From: Erythrobacter sp. WG
Lineage (GTDB): Bacteria; Pseudomonadota; Alphaproteobacteria; Sphingomonadales; Sphingomonadaceae
DNA length: 39,692 nt
Direction of reading: 5' to 3'
NCBI RefSeq assembly: GCF_026586795.1
Contig: NZ_JAPFGY010000031.1
Location: 1 to 39,692 of the forward strand
Positions within the stretch are counted from its first letter, which is position 1; each line of letters starts with the position of its first letter. The position numbers and the translations under genes are program-made. A model generated the notes under the pieces. It had not been told where the DNA came from, made no database searches, and worked only from the letters and a program-made list of their open reading frames with translations. Shown here piece after piece: positions 8,559-17,215 of the stretch.

Positions 8559-9974
8559 ATGGCCATCGCACCGGCGCCTGCGCGCCTGACGGACCCGCAG
8601 GCAAGCGACGATGATGCGCCACAGGTCGATGCTCCGGGCCTCAACTACTTCGTCTTCGCGCTGTTCTTCATCTTCGGCGGCATCACCTCGCTCAACGACG
8701 TGATCCTGCCCAAGCTGAAGGAGCTGTTCACGCTGAACTACACCGAGGCGATGCTGGTGCAGTTCTGCTTCTTCACCGCCTATCTGCTGATCGGCATTCC
8801 GGGCGCGGAGCTGGTCAAGCGGGTGGGCTACATGCGCGGCGCCGTCGTCGGCCTGCTCACCATGATGGCGGGCTGCCTGCTGTTCATTCCCGCTAGCCAG
8901 ACCGCCACCTACGGCCTGTTCCTCGCCGCGCTGTTCATCCTCGCAAGCGGGGTGGTGGTGGTGCAGGTGGTGACCAATCCGCTGATCAGCCTGCTCGGCC
9001 CGCAGCGCACGGTCCACAGCCGCCTCACCTTCGCGCAGGCCTTCAACAGCCTCGGCACCACGATCTTCCCGGGGGTGGGCTCGGGCCTCATCCTCGGCGG
9101 GCTGGCTGGCGTCTCCGCCGCGCAGCTGAGCGGCGCCGAGCTCGACGCCTACCGCACCGCAGAAAGTGCGGCGATCGTATCGACTTATATCGGCCTCGCG
9201 GCCGCGCTGGCGGTGATCGCGTCGGTGGTGTGGGTCTATCGCAACGAGCTGCCCCACGATGCCGGCGCGCAGCGGGAGGCCGCGCTGACCACGCCGGGCC
9301 GCTATGCCGCGGGGCTGGTGCCGATCGGGCTCGGCGGCTGGCTGGTCATCAACGGCAGCGAGCTGCCCGGCGCGGCGCTGCTCGTCGGCGGGCCGGCGGT
9401 CTGGCTGTGGGGCAATGGCCTCCTCACCCGCACCCGCTTCACTTTCGGCGCGGCCTGCATCTTCCTCTATGTCGGCGCCGAGGTCGCGATCGGCTCGCTG
9501 ATCGTGAACTACCTGATGCAGGAGGGCGTGATGGGCCTCACCGAGCGCGGGGCGGGCGACATGATCTTCCTCTACTGGGGCGGCGCGCTGGTCGGCCGGC
9601 TGATCGGCTCGGCCGTGCTGCGCGTGGCGAGCCCGGGCCTCGTCCTTGCCGGCGCGGCGACGGGCGCGATCGCGCTGGTGCTGGTCTCCACCGGGACGAG
9701 CGGCGCGGTCTCGGGCTACAGCCTGCTGGCGGTCGGTCTGATGAACGCGATCATGTTCCCGACCATCTTCAGCCTCGCCTGCGAGAAGCTGGGCGCGCGC
9801 GCGGCGGACGGTTCGGGGATCATCAACATCGCCATCGTCGGCGGCGCGATCATCCCGCTGTTCACGGGGATCATCGCCGATGCGAGCGGGAGCCTTGCCG
9901 TGGCGCTGGCGCTGCCGGTCGCCTGCTACGCGATCATCGGCGCCTTCGGGGTCTACGCCAGAAGGCCCGCGTAA
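8559..9974 (+). CDS. MFS sugar transporter, GluP/FucP type
   Basis: This 471-residue inner-membrane protein has about twelve hydrophobic segments. The opening LNYFVFALFFIFGGITSLND and the block LFILASGVVVVQVVTNPLIS followed by AFNSLGTTIFP are characteristic of the FucP/GluP (fucose-glucose-galactose:H+ symporter) group. Import of glucose or galactose into the cytoplasm is predicted. The frame is open from 8391, but the ATG at 8559 follows a GGGGAGAGAG ribosome-binding site and gives a normal N-terminus. It is divergent from the LacI gene and lies 91 bases before zwf, so it probably supplies substrate for the glucokinase and ED genes on either side. Confidence 0.88.
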   Translation: MAIAPAPARLTDPQASDDDAPQVDAPGLNYFVFALFFIFGGITSLNDVILPKLKELFTLNYTEAMLVQFCFFTAYLLIGIPGAELVKRVGYMRGAVVGLLTMMAGCLLFIPASQTATYGLFLAALFILASGVVVVQVVTNPLISLLGPQRTVHSRLTFAQAFNSLGTTIFPGVGSGLILGGLAGVSAAQLSGAELDAYRTAESAAIVSTYIGLAAALAVIASVVWVYRNELPHDAGAQREAALTTPGRYAAGLVPIGLGGWLVINGSELPGAALLVGGPAVWLWGNGLLTRTRFTFGAACIFLYVGAEVAIGSLIVNYLMQEGVMGLTERGAGDMIFLYWGGALVGRLIGSAVLRVASPGLVLAGAATGAIALVLVSTGTSGAVSGYSLLAVGLMNAIMFPTIFSLACEKLGARAADGSGIINIAIVGGAIIPLFTGIIADASGSLAVALALPVACYAIIGAFGVYARRPA

Positions 9975-9988
9975 GCTGCGGCCCGGCT

Positions 9989-10002
9989 TGAATAAGTATG
10001 CG
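9989..10002 (+). promoter_or_regulatory. Motif TGAATAAGTATGCG upstream of zwf
   Basis: This 14-mer is identical to the copy before glk (3410-3423) and sits 63 bases before the zwf start. It lies in the short gap between the sugar transporter and zwf, so it marks a separate promoter for the zwf-edd-eda group rather than simple read-through. It is an imperfect dyad; the binding protein is not known. Confidence 0.55.
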
Positions 10003-10065
10003 CCGGGGTGGCAGGGTGAGGCCGGGGGGCCTAGGTAGGGCCCGCAAGACAAGGGGCCTTCGCGC

Positions 10066-11505
10066 ATGAGCTTCACCGCTGACCGTCTGCTGCTGTTCGG
10101 GGCCACCGGCGACCTTGCCCAGCGGATGCTCCTCCCCAGCCTCTTCGCGCTCGATGCCGACGGTCTGCTCGCCCCCGATCTCAAGATCGTCGGCACCGCC
10201 CGCAGCGCCATGAGCGATAGCGAGTACCGCAATTTCGCCCGCGCCGCGCTGGAAAAGCACCTGCCTGCCGAGCGGCGCGGCAAGATGGCAGGGTTCCTCA
10301 ATCGTCTCAGCTACCAGACCCTCGATGCCACCACGCTCGAGGGCTATGATGACCTCGCGACCAAGGTCGGCCGGCCCAAGCGCGGCCTCGCGATTTTCCT
10401 GTCGACCGCGCCCAGCCTGTTCGAGCCGACCATCAAGGGGCTGCAATCGGCCGGGCTCACCGGCCAAGAGGTGCGGATGTGCCTCGAAAAGCCGCTCGGC
10501 ACCGATCTTGCCACCAGCCGCGAGATCAACGACGCGGTCGCCGCCGCCTTCCCGGAGGCCCGCATCTTCCGCATCGACCACTATCTCGGCAAGGAGACGG
10601 TGCAGAACCTTCTGGCGCTGCGCTTCGCCAACCTCATGTTCGAGCCGCTGTGGAACGCGGCGCATATCGACCACGTGCAGATCACCGTGGCCGAAACCGT
10701 GGGTCTGGAGGGCCGTGTCGCCTTCTACGACGATGCCGGCGCGGTCCGCGACATGGTGCAGAACCATATGCTCCAGCTTCTCGCACTGGTCGCGATGGAG
10801 CCCCCGGCCCACTTCAACGCGACCGCGGTGCGCGACGAGAAGGTCAAGGTGCTGCGCGCGCTGCGCAAGGTCGCGGCCGGCGAGACCGTCACCGGGCAAT
10901 ACCGCGCGGGCGCGATCGGCGGGCAGGCGGTGCCGGGCTACGACGAGGAGCTGGGCAAGGACAGCGCCACCGAGACCTTCGTCGCGATCAAGGCCCATGT
11001 CGACAACTGGCGCTGGAAGGGCGTGCCCTTCTATCTGCGCACCGGCAAGCGGATGCCGCGCCGGGTGACCGAGATCGTCATCCAGTTCGCCTGCGTGCCG
11101 CATTCGATCTTCGCGGGGAGGGGCGCGACAATGCAGCCCAACCGGCTCGTGATCGGCATTCAGCCGGAGGAGAACATCACGCTCTCGCTGATGGCCAAGG
11201 TGCCGGGGCTGGACCGCGATGGGCTGCGCCTGCGGCAGGTGCCGCTCAACATCGCCATGCCCGATGCCTTCTCGGGCGCGGTGCGGCGGATCGCCTACGA
11301 ACGCCTGCTGCTTGATCTCGTCGAGGGCGACCAGACCCTGTTCGTGCGCCGCGACGAGGTGGAAGCGCAGTGGGAATGGGTGGACGCGATCCGTGCCGGC
11401 TGGGAGGCGGAGGGTCTCTCCCCCAAGGCCTACACCGCAGGCACCTGGGGCCCGAGCGCAGCGATCGCGCTCGCCGAAAGGGACGGAGTGACGTGGCATG
11501 AGTGA
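10066..11505 (+). CDS. zwf: Glucose-6-phosphate 1-dehydrogenase
   Basis: This 479-residue cytoplasmic enzyme oxidises glucose 6-phosphate to 6-phosphogluconolactone with NAD(P)+, the entry step of the ED pathway. The N-terminal dinucleotide loop LLLFGATGDLAQRMLLPSL, the substrate motif RIDHYLGKE (Asp171-His172, Lys176), VRDMVQNHMLQL and LRTGKRMP are all present. Length is normal. The start at 10066 is about 20 bases after an AAGACAAGGGG purine-rich stretch. It is followed by a 149-base repeat element and then edd. No 6-phosphogluconolactonase gene lies between them, although pgl commonly accompanies zwf and edd. The motif at 9989 implies common control with glk. Confidence 0.96.
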   Translation: MSFTADRLLLFGATGDLAQRMLLPSLFALDADGLLAPDLKIVGTARSAMSDSEYRNFARAALEKHLPAERRGKMAGFLNRLSYQTLDATTLEGYDDLATKVGRPKRGLAIFLSTAPSLFEPTIKGLQSAGLTGQEVRMCLEKPLGTDLATSREINDAVAAAFPEARIFRIDHYLGKETVQNLLALRFANLMFEPLWNAAHIDHVQITVAETVGLEGRVAFYDDAGAVRDMVQNHMLQLLALVAMEPPAHFNATAVRDEKVKVLRALRKVAAGETVTGQYRAGAIGGQAVPGYDEELGKDSATETFVAIKAHVDNWRWKGVPFYLRTGKRMPRRVTEIVIQFACVPHSIFAGRGATMQPNRLVIGIQPEENITLSLMAKVPGLDRDGLRLRQVPLNIAMPDAFSGAVRRIAYERLLLDLVEGDQTLFVRRDEVEAQWEWVDAIRAGWEAEGLSPKAYTAGTWGPSAAIALAERDGVTWHE

Positions 11506-11515
11506 GAGCGACCTC

Positions 11516-11664
11516 ATCCTCCCCGGAACGGGGAGGGGGACCACCCGCAGGGTGGTGGAGGGGCGGGCAACCGCAATCCGCAAGCTGATCCAGCGGGGCG
11601 CCGCCGCTCGCCCCTCCCCCCCGACCCTGCGGGTCGCGGTCCCCCTCCCCTTGCAGGGGAGGAT
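11516..11664. repeat. Inverted-repeat element between zwf and edd
   Basis: The outer arms ATCCTCCCC...GGGGAGGGGGACC and GGTCCCCCTCCCC...GGGGAGGAT match those of the 7256-7402 element, while the inner core differs (ACCCGCAGGGT and GACCCTGCGGGTC are recognisable sub-pieces). The right end supplies GGGGAGGA four to five bases from the edd ATG, so it probably acts as edd's ribosome-binding site. The transcript could fold into a long hairpin between zwf and edd. Confidence 0.8.
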
Positions 11665-11667
11665 CGC

Positions 11668-13470
11668 ATGAACGACACCCTTCACCGCGTGACCCAGCGC
11701 GTCATCGAAAACTCGCGGGCGTCCCGGCAGGCCTATCTCGATCTCATCGCCCGCGAGGCCGACAACCTCGGCAAGCGCCCGGCGGTGTCCTGCTCGAACC
11801 TCGCCCACGCCTATGCCGGCACCGGAGACGACAAGGCGGCGCTGGTGGCGGCGAGCGGCCCCAACATCGGCATCGTCACCGCCTACAACGATATGCTCTC
11901 GGCCCACGCGCCCTACTATCGCTACCCCGAGCGGCTCAAGATCTACGCCCGCGAGGTCGGCGCGACGGCGCAGGTCGCGGGCGGCGTGCCGGCGATGTGC
12001 GACGGGGTAACGCAGGGCGAGACGGGCATGGAGCTCTCGCTGTTTAGCCGCGATGTGATTGCGCTCGGCACCGCGGTCGCCTTGAGCCACGCGATGTACG
12101 AGGGCGCGCTGATGCTCGGCATCTGCGACAAGATCGTGCCCGGCCTCCTGATGGGCGCGCTGCGTTTCGGGCACCTTCCCACCATCTTCGTTCCCGGCGG
12201 ACCGATGCCGACCGGCATTCCGAACAAGGAGAAGCAGCGCGTCCGCCAGCTCTACGCCGAAGGCAAGGCAACCCGCGCCGAACTGCTCGCCAGCGAGATG
12301 GCGAGCTACCATTCGGCGGGCACCTGCACCTTCTTCGGCACGGCGAATTCGAACCAGATGATGATGGAGATGATGGGGCTGCACATCCCCAACAGCGCCT
12401 TCATCAACCCCGGAACGAAGCTGCGCCAGGCGCTGGACCGCGCCGCCGTCCATCGTGTCGCCGAGATCGGGCCGGGCGGCAACGACTACCGGCCCTTGGG
12501 GCATTGCGTGGACGAGAAGGCGATCGTTAACGCTGCCGTCGGCCTGCTGGCGACAGGCGGCTCGACCAACCACGCGATCCACCTGCCCGCCATGGCCCGC
12601 GCGGCGGGGATCATCCTCGACTGGAACGACCTTTCGGAGCTGTCGAGCGCCGTCCCGCTGATCGCGCAGATCTACCCCAACGGCTCGGGCGACGTGAACC
12701 ACTTCCACATGGCCGGCGGCATGGGTTTTGTCGTAGGCGAGCTGCTGGAAGCGGGCCTCGCCCACCCCGACATCCTCACCGTCGGGCGCGGCGGGTTCGC
12801 CGATTACGCGAAGGAACCGGGGCTGGAGGGCGACGACCTCATCTGGCGCGAAGTGGGCGAGGCGGGTGACGAGACGATGCTGCGGCCCGTAAGCAACCCC
12901 TTCAAGGCGGACGGGGGGATGCGCCTCCTTCAGGGCAACCTCGGGCGCGCCTGCTTCAAGGCCTCGGCGGTGGACGCCGCGCGCTGGACGGTCGAGGCGC
13001 CGGCCAGAGTGTTCGACGATCAGGCGGCGGTCGCGCAGGCCTTCAAGGCGGGCGAACTCGATCGCGACGTGGTGGTGGTGGTCCGCTTCCAGGGCCCGCG
13101 CGCCAACGGGATGCCGGAGCTCCACAAGCTGACCCCGCCCTTGGGCGTGCTCCAGGATCGCGGGCACAAGGTCGCGCTGGTCACCGACGGGCGGATGTCG
13201 GGCGCATCGGGCAAGGTCCCGGCGGCGATCCACTGCACGCCCGAGGCGCTCGGTGGCGGCCCGCTGGCGCGGCTGCGCGACGGGGACGTCGTGCGTGTCT
13301 GCGCCGTGACGGGCGAACTTTCGACCACCGCCGACCTCGAAGCCCGCGAGCCCGCATCCGAACCGCGCGCCGAGCTCGGCACGGGCCGCGAGCTGTTCGG
13401 GATGTTCCGCCGCTTCGCCGACGGGGCCGAACGGGGCGCGAGCGCGATGCTGGCGATGGGAGACCTGTGA
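11668..13470 (+). CDS. edd: Phosphogluconate dehydratase
   Basis: This 600-residue enzyme of the IlvD/Edd family converts 6-phosphogluconate to 2-keto-3-deoxy-6-phosphogluconate (KDPG) using a [4Fe-4S] cluster. Family signatures include [16 protein letters not shown], a CDKIVPG cysteine motif, [29 protein letters not shown] and a C-terminal [11 protein letters not shown]. Length is normal for Edd rather than IlvD. The ATG at 11668 takes its ribosome-binding site from the end of the preceding repeat. Its stop TGA overlaps the eda start (TGATG at 13468-13472), so the two enzymes of the ED branch are translationally coupled. Confidence 0.96.
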   Translation: MNDTLHRVTQRVIENSRASRQAYLDLIAREADNLGKRPAVSCSNLAHAYAGTGDDKAALVAASGPNIGIVTAYNDMLSAHAPYYRYPERLKIYAREVGATAQVAGGVPAMCDGVTQGETGMELSLFSRDVIALGTAVALSHAMYEGALMLGICDKIVPGLLMGALRFGHLPTIFVPGGPMPTGIPNKEKQRVRQLYAEGKATRAELLASEMASYHSAGTCTFFGTANSNQMMMEMMGLHIPNSAFINPGTKLRQALDRAAVHRVAEIGPGGNDYRPLGHCVDEKAIVNAAVGLLATGGSTNHAIHLPAMARAAGIILDWNDLSELSSAVPLIAQIYPNGSGDVNHFHMAGGMGFVVGELLEAGLAHPDILTVGRGGFADYAKEPGLEGDDLIWREVGEAGDETMLRPVSNPFKADGGMRLLQGNLGRACFKASAVDAARWTVEAPARVFDDQAAVAQAFKAGELDRDVVVVVRFQGPRANGMPELHKLTPPLGVLQDRGHKVALVTDGRMSGASGKVPAAIHCTPEALGGGPLARLRDGDVVRVCAVTGELSTTADLEAREPASEPRAELGTGRELFGMFRRFADGAERGASAMLAMGDL

Positions 13471-14078
13471 TGACCATCGACGCCATCATGCGCATCGCGC
13501 CCGTGATCCCCGTGATCGTCATCGAGGAGGAGGCCCACGCTGTCCCGCTCGCCGAGGCACTGGTGGCAGGCGGATTGCGGGTGCTCGAAGTCACCCTGCG
13601 CACCCCGGCGGCGCTCGGGGCGATCCGGGCGATGAAGCAGGTCGAAGGCGCGATTGTCGGGGCTGGGACGGTGACGAATCCCCGCGATCTCGACGCGGCG
13701 CTCGAAGCCGGTTCCGAGTTCATCGTCTCGCCCGGCCTCACCGAGACGCTCGGGCGCGCCGCTATCGCCAGCGGCGTGCCCTTCCTCCCCGGCATCGCCA
13801 ATGCGGGCGACATCATGCGCGGGCTCGACCTGGGGCTCGAGCGCTTCAAGTTCTTCCCGGCGATGGCAGCGGGCGGCCTCCCGGCCTTGAAGGCGCTGGC
13901 GGCGCCCTTCGGCAATGTCCGCTTCTGCCCCACCGGCGGGATCAGCCTCGCAAACGCGCCGGAATGGCTGGCTTTCGATCCGGTGCTGTGCGTGGGCGGC
14001 TCGTGGGTCTCGCCCAAGGGCGCGCCGGACCGGGCGGCGGTGGAACGGCTGGCGAAGGAGGCATTCGCGCTGCGGTGA
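13470..14078 (+). CDS. eda: KDPG aldolase
   Basis: This 202-residue class I aldolase splits KDPG into pyruvate and glyceraldehyde 3-phosphate, completing the ED pathway in the cytoplasm. The Schiff-base lysine is Lys127 in [18 protein letters not shown] and CPTGGIS (phosphate binding) are also visible. The ATG at 13470 overlaps the edd stop; a GTG three bases upstream is an alternative that adds one residue. Size matches the family (about 200-215). The gene is followed directly by the 14083-14182 repeat, which is likely the operon's 3' end and lies between convergent genes. Confidence 0.95.
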   Translation: MTIDAIMRIAPVIPVIVIEEEAHAVPLAEALVAGGLRVLEVTLRTPAALGAIRAMKQVEGAIVGAGTVTNPRDLDAALEAGSEFIVSPGLTETLGRAAIASGVPFLPGIANAGDIMRGLDLGLERFKFFPAMAAGGLPALKALAAPFGNVRFCPTGGISLANAPEWLAFDPVLCVGGSWVSPKGAPDRAAVERLAKEAFALR

Positions 14079-14082
14079 CATC

Positions 14083-14182
14083 TTCTCCCCCTCCCCTCGG
14101 GGAGGGGGTCGGGGGGTGGGGGCTCTGCCCTATCGAAGGTGGGAACCCCCACCCCCAGCCCCTCCCCAAGGGGAGGGGAGAA
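14083..14182. repeat. GC-rich inverted repeat between eda and esterase
   Basis: The outer arms TTCTCCCC and GGGGAGAA and the nested blocks GGGGGTGGGGG and CCCCCACCCCC make a 100-base imperfect palindrome. Its centre contains CCTATCGA. The copy at 28934-29027 has the same layout, including GCTATCGA in the centre, so these two form a subfamily distinct from the 7256 and 11516 pair. It separates convergent genes and may end transcription from both sides. Confidence 0.8.
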
Positions 14183-14188
14183 TTGGCG

Positions 14189-15097
14189 CTAATCCTTCGC
14201 CAGCAACCACCCGAACACCTCCGGGAGCCGCGCGGCCCAGGCGTTCTCCTCGTGCTCGGCGCCCGCGTAGACGCGGCTCTGCCAGTCGCGGCCCTTCTGC
14301 CAGCCCGCCGCAGCAAACCGCGCGTCGACGACCTGCTGGTAGGGCGCGTAATACTGGTCGAGCGTCGCGGTGCCGTGGTCCAGCCACACCCGCCGCCCTT
14401 GCGGAGCGCCGAGGCGCGCGGCGAACCAGCCGTCCCACAGCGCCTTCACGGCCTCGCTCTCGCCCTCCACCGTGCGCGGGTCGACCGCGGGCCAGTGCGA
14501 GGAGACGCAGCCTGCACGGCCGAACACCTGCGGGCGCTCGAGGAAGGCGTAGCAGCTCATCAGCCCGCCCATGCTCGAACCGACGATGGCGGTGTCGTCG
14601 CGGCCCGGGCGAGTGCGGAAACTCGCGTCGACCCAGCTCTTCAGCGGCCCTGCGATCCACGCTAGATAGCGGTCGGAGACCACCTCCCCGTTCGCGCTCC
14701 GGTCCATCTGCGCGCGCAAGGCGCCGGTTGCGGCCTCATAGGCGCTGCGGGGCAGGTATTGCCGGTAGCGGTCCGCGCCCGGCGCCCAGATGCCGACGAT
14801 GATGTGCGGCTCGACCGTGCCGGTCTCGACGGCCGCCAGCATCGCCTTGTCGGCAGCCCAGATCTTGTTGAAATTGCTGTTCTTAAGCTCGAACAGGTTG
14901 TGCCCGTCATGCATGTAGAGCACCGGATAGCGGCGGTCCGAGGCATCGTAGCCGGGCGGAAGCCAGATCGTCAGGCGCTGGTCGGGGAGCCCGGCGGCGG
15001 CGACAATCTCGTATTCCAGCAAGCGTCCGGTCTCCTGCGCGGCCAGCGGCGCAGCGATCCCGATCAACGCCAGCAGCGCGAGCGTCAGGCGGATCAT
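14189..15097 (-). CDS. Secreted alpha/beta-hydrolase, putative esterase (PF00756-like)
   Basis: This 302-residue protein has an N-terminal signal peptide (MIRLTLALLALIGIAAPLAA, cut before QE) and should be periplasmic. YPVLYMHDGHNLF is typical of the esterase D / enterochelin-esterase-like fold; the nucleophile is the serine in VGSSMGGLMS. A C-terminal GAEHEENAW offers the catalytic histidine. Substrates in this family range from siderophore esters to acylated sugars, so the substrate is unknown. It lies 56 bases after the fructokinase in the same direction and is probably the last gene of the sucrose operon, which would make an acylated-sugar ester a reasonable guess. The ATG at 15097 gives the signal peptide and follows a GGAGAG site. 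Confidence 0.8.
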   Translation of the reverse strand: MIRLTLALLALIGIAAPLAAQETGRLLEYEIVAAAGLPDQRLTIWLPPGYDASDRRYPVLYMHDGHNLFELKNSNFNKIWAADKAMLAAVETGTVEPHIIVGIWAPGADRYRQYLPRSAYEAATGALRAQMDRSANGEVVSDRYLAWIAGPLKSWVDASFRTRPGRDDTAIVGSSMGGLMSCYAFLERPQVFGRAGCVSSHWPAVDPRTVEGESEAVKALWDGWFAARLGAPQGRRVWLDHGTATLDQYYAPYQQVVDARFAAAGWQKGRDWQSRVYAGAEHEENAWAARLPEVFGWLLAKD

Positions 15098-15153
15098 GGC
15101 GGGGCTCTCCTCGTCTCTCCCGCTCGCGAGTATCGCGGGCCAGCGGCGCGGGC

Positions 15154-16014
15154 TCAAGCCCCTGCGGCGCCTTGCGCGAGCAGCATCGCGCCGACGATCC
15201 CCGCATCGCCGCCGAGGCGCGGGCGGATCACACGGTGGCGCGCCCCGCCGGGGAGGTAGCCGGCATCGAGCGCGCGGGCGCGCTCGGCGATGCGTTCGAC
15301 GAGGCCGGGCGTGCTGGCCACCCCGCCGCCGATCACCACCTGCTCCACCGCCACGCTTGCGAACAGGGTGTGGCAGGCCTGCGCGACATATTCCGCGATG
15401 ATGGCGTGCGCCGGGTGGTCGGCAGGCAGGTCCGAGAGCGACTTACCCCACCGCGCGAAGATCGCCGGGCCGCTGGCGAGGCCTTCGAGGCAGTCGCCGT
15501 GATGCGGGCATATCCCAGCAAACTCAGTGTCCTGTGGGTGCCGCCGAGGGTAGATGTGGCCGATCTCGGGGTGGGCGATGCCGTGGACCGCCTCCCCGCC
15601 CAGCACCACCCCGCCGCCGATCCCGGTGCCGATGGTGAGATAGGCGAGGCTCCCCGCCCCGCCCCCCGCGGCACGGTGTTCGGCGAGGGCAGCGGCGTTC
15701 ACGTCGGTGTCGAAGCCGACCGGAACCCCCAGCCCCTTCGCGAAGAACCCGGCGATGTCGCAATCCGCCCAGCCGGGCTTGGGCGTGTTGGTGATGAAGC
15801 CCCAGCGGTCCGAGGCGCGGTCCAGCTCCACCGGGCCGAAGCTGCCGATCCCCAGCGCCTCGACGCCGCCTTGCGCGGCGAACCACGCCGCCGCCTCGGC
15901 CAGCGTCTCGGAGGGCGCCCGCGTAGGAATGACGTGCCGCGCCGCCAGCGCATCGGGCGTTTCGCCTACCGCAAGCACGAACTTGGTGCCCCCGGCCTCG
16001 ATCGCGCCGAGCAT
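15154..16014 (-). CDS. ROK family fructokinase
   Basis: This 286-residue cytoplasmic kinase has the ROK ATP-binding start MLGAIEAGGTKFVLAVG, the sugar-binding VGFDTDVNAAALAE, the loop LTIGTGIGGGVV and the zinc motif region EIGHIYPRRH followed by CPHHGDCLEGLASGPA. That CPxHGDCLEGLASG form is characteristic of bacterial ROK fructokinases rather than NagC-like regulators; no DNA-binding domain is present. It should phosphorylate the fructose released from sucrose by the adjacent GH68 enzyme to fructose 6-phosphate. Its ATG overlaps the GH68 stop (TGATG at 16016-16012), showing translational coupling and common function. Confidence 0.92.
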   Translation of the reverse strand: MLGAIEAGGTKFVLAVGETPDALAARHVIPTRAPSETLAEAAAWFAAQGGVEALGIGSFGPVELDRASDRWGFITNTPKPGWADCDIAGFFAKGLGVPVGFDTDVNAAALAEHRAAGGGAGSLAYLTIGTGIGGGVVLGGEAVHGIAHPEIGHIYPRRHPQDTEFAGICPHHGDCLEGLASGPAIFARWGKSLSDLPADHPAHAIIAEYVAQACHTLFASVAVEQVVIGGGVASTPGLVERIAERARALDAGYLPGGARHRVIRPRLGGDAGIVGAMLLAQGAAGA

Positions 16015-17135
16015 CAGCCGGCTAGCCCTGCGCGCTCGCCATCGAGCTCCAGTCGGAGCAGCGGCGCGGGGACGCCGCCGAAGCTGCCGTCGGGCAGCAC
16101 GTCGACGAAGCTCGAGACCCTGAGGTCCGCGTCGACGAACCAGCTGTAGGTCTGAAGCGGCCGGTCGGCCGGGTTGGCGAGCACCAGGCCGGTGCCGTTC
16201 AATGGCCGCCACGGGCCCGCCATGCTGTCCGCCACCATCCCGTAGAGCCCTCCCGGCGCGTGGCGCAGATCGGGCGCGAAGGTCGCGGTCTGCGTCGACC
16301 AGAAGGCGTAGTAATGTTTCACGTGAAACACCAGGTGAGCGCGCTCTAACTCGTTGTTGACGCCCTCTGCATGGAGGCAAGGGGGGGTCAGGACCCACCC
16401 TAGACGGGGGCAACGGCGGGCTAGCCCGAAGGCGCCGTTGAAGGCGCTCGGCGATCCGGCGAGCGAGGCGGTGAAGGCCAGCCACTCGGTCCCGTCGGCG
16501 GGATCGCGGAAGAAGGCCGGATCGCGGAACGCCTTGATCGCGCCCGGAAGCCCCTCGTGGGCATCGGCGGGCATATAATCCGCGCCATAGTGATCGACGA
16601 GCGGCGCGGGCACGGACCAGCTTTGCGGCCAGCCGTCGGCACCGACATTGGCCGAGGCCGACCACAGCTCCTGCCGGTAGCCGCCCGCCCGCCGGCTGCA
16701 CCCGGCGGCGGTGAAGAACAGAGTCACGCGCCCATCGTCGAACAGCGCGGAGCCCGCCCATTCGCGCTCGTAGGGCACCTCGCCCGTCGGCAGCACCGGG
16801 CCGCGGTCGTGCCACACGGTCCCATTCTCATTGGGCGCCCGCTCGAGCCAGTGGATCTTCGCCTCGAAATGCCTGAGCGCCGGGTCCCCCCGGTCGGGCG
16901 CGGTCAACGCCATCCACAACTCACGGCCCGCTGGCATGGCCTGCCGCCCAGCCGCGTCCTGGAGCGGCCACATATCCCAATACAGCCGGTCCGCCGCGAG
17001 CCCCCCGCGCGCGCCCGGGCCGACAGGCGGAATCAGCGCCCCGCCGCCCGCGCCGCCCGCCGCAATACGGCTGACGTGCTCGGCGGTCCAGGCGCCCCCG
17101 GTCGCGTTACGCGCGGCATTCATCGCGGCCATCAT
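16014..17135 (-). CDS. GH68 sucrase without signal peptide
   Basis: This 373-residue protein is a glycoside hydrolase family 68 member (levansucrase/invertase/inulosucrase type). The catalytic nucleophile is Asp54 in YWDMWPL, the transition-state stabiliser is probably Asp205 in FRDPAFF, and the acid/base is Glu262 in NNELER. EWAGSA and the C-terminal NPADRPLQTYSWFV also fit. No signal peptide is seen, and it is shorter than many secreted levansucrases, so an intracellular sucrose hydrolase is inferred, as it is coupled to a fructokinase and a divergent MFS transporter. Non-classical export cannot be excluded. The ATG at 17135 has AGAAGG nine bases upstream; a GTG at 17153 is possible. Residues 270-274 (FHVKH) are encoded by a perfect parS site. 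Confidence 0.88.
   Translation of the reverse strand: MMAAMNAARNATGGAWTAEHVSRIAAGGAGGGALIPPVGPGARGGLAADRLYWDMWPLQDAAGRQAMPAGRELWMALTAPDRGDPALRHFEAKIHWLERAPNENGTVWHDRGPVLPTGEVPYEREWAGSALFDDGRVTLFFTAAGCSRRAGGYRQELWSASANVGADGWPQSWSVPAPLVDHYGADYMPADAHEGLPGAIKAFRDPAFFRDPADGTEWLAFTASLAGSPSAFNGAFGLARRCPRLGWVLTPPCLHAEGVNNELERAHLVFHVKHYYAFWSTQTATFAPDLRHAPGGLYGMVADSMAGPWRPLNGTGLVLANPADRPLQTYSWFVDADLRVSSFVDVLPDGSFGGVPAPLLRLELDGERAGLAG
16315..16330. other. parS: parS site (ParB binding), inside the GH68 gene
   Basis: TGTTTCACGTGAAACA is the perfect 16-bp palindrome bound by chromosomal ParB in most bacteria. Chance occurrence in 40 kb is very unlikely (one in about four billion positions at equal base use, and less in GC-rich DNA), and a second copy is at 30344. 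It lies inside a coding region. Such sites normally cluster near the replication origin. Confidence 0.92.
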
Positions 17136-17162
17136 TGCGTCATGCCTTCTCACAAATCAGAT

Positions 17163-17199
17163 GGGGCCGGCCGCAGGGGAGAGAGGGGCGGCCGGCCCC
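17163..17199 (-). terminator. Intercistronic hairpin between TonB receptor and GH68
   Basis: A perfect 12-base stem (GGGGCCGGCCGC at 17163-17174 paired with GCGGCCGGCCCC at 17188-17199) encloses a 13-base loop. It lies after the receptor stop on the minus strand and before GH68. No U-tract follows, so it more likely protects the 3' end of the receptor mRNA or attenuates read-through than acts as a full intrinsic terminator. Confidence 0.65.
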
Positions 17200-17215
17200 G
17201 AACGTGGCCAACGCC

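Noticed and set aside
9934..13233. A 1099-codon open frame on the minus strand opposite zwf and edd
   Set aside because: It is a GC-rich shadow frame. Its translation is rich in Arg, Ala, Gly and His without domains, while zwf and edd on the plus strand have complete family motifs.
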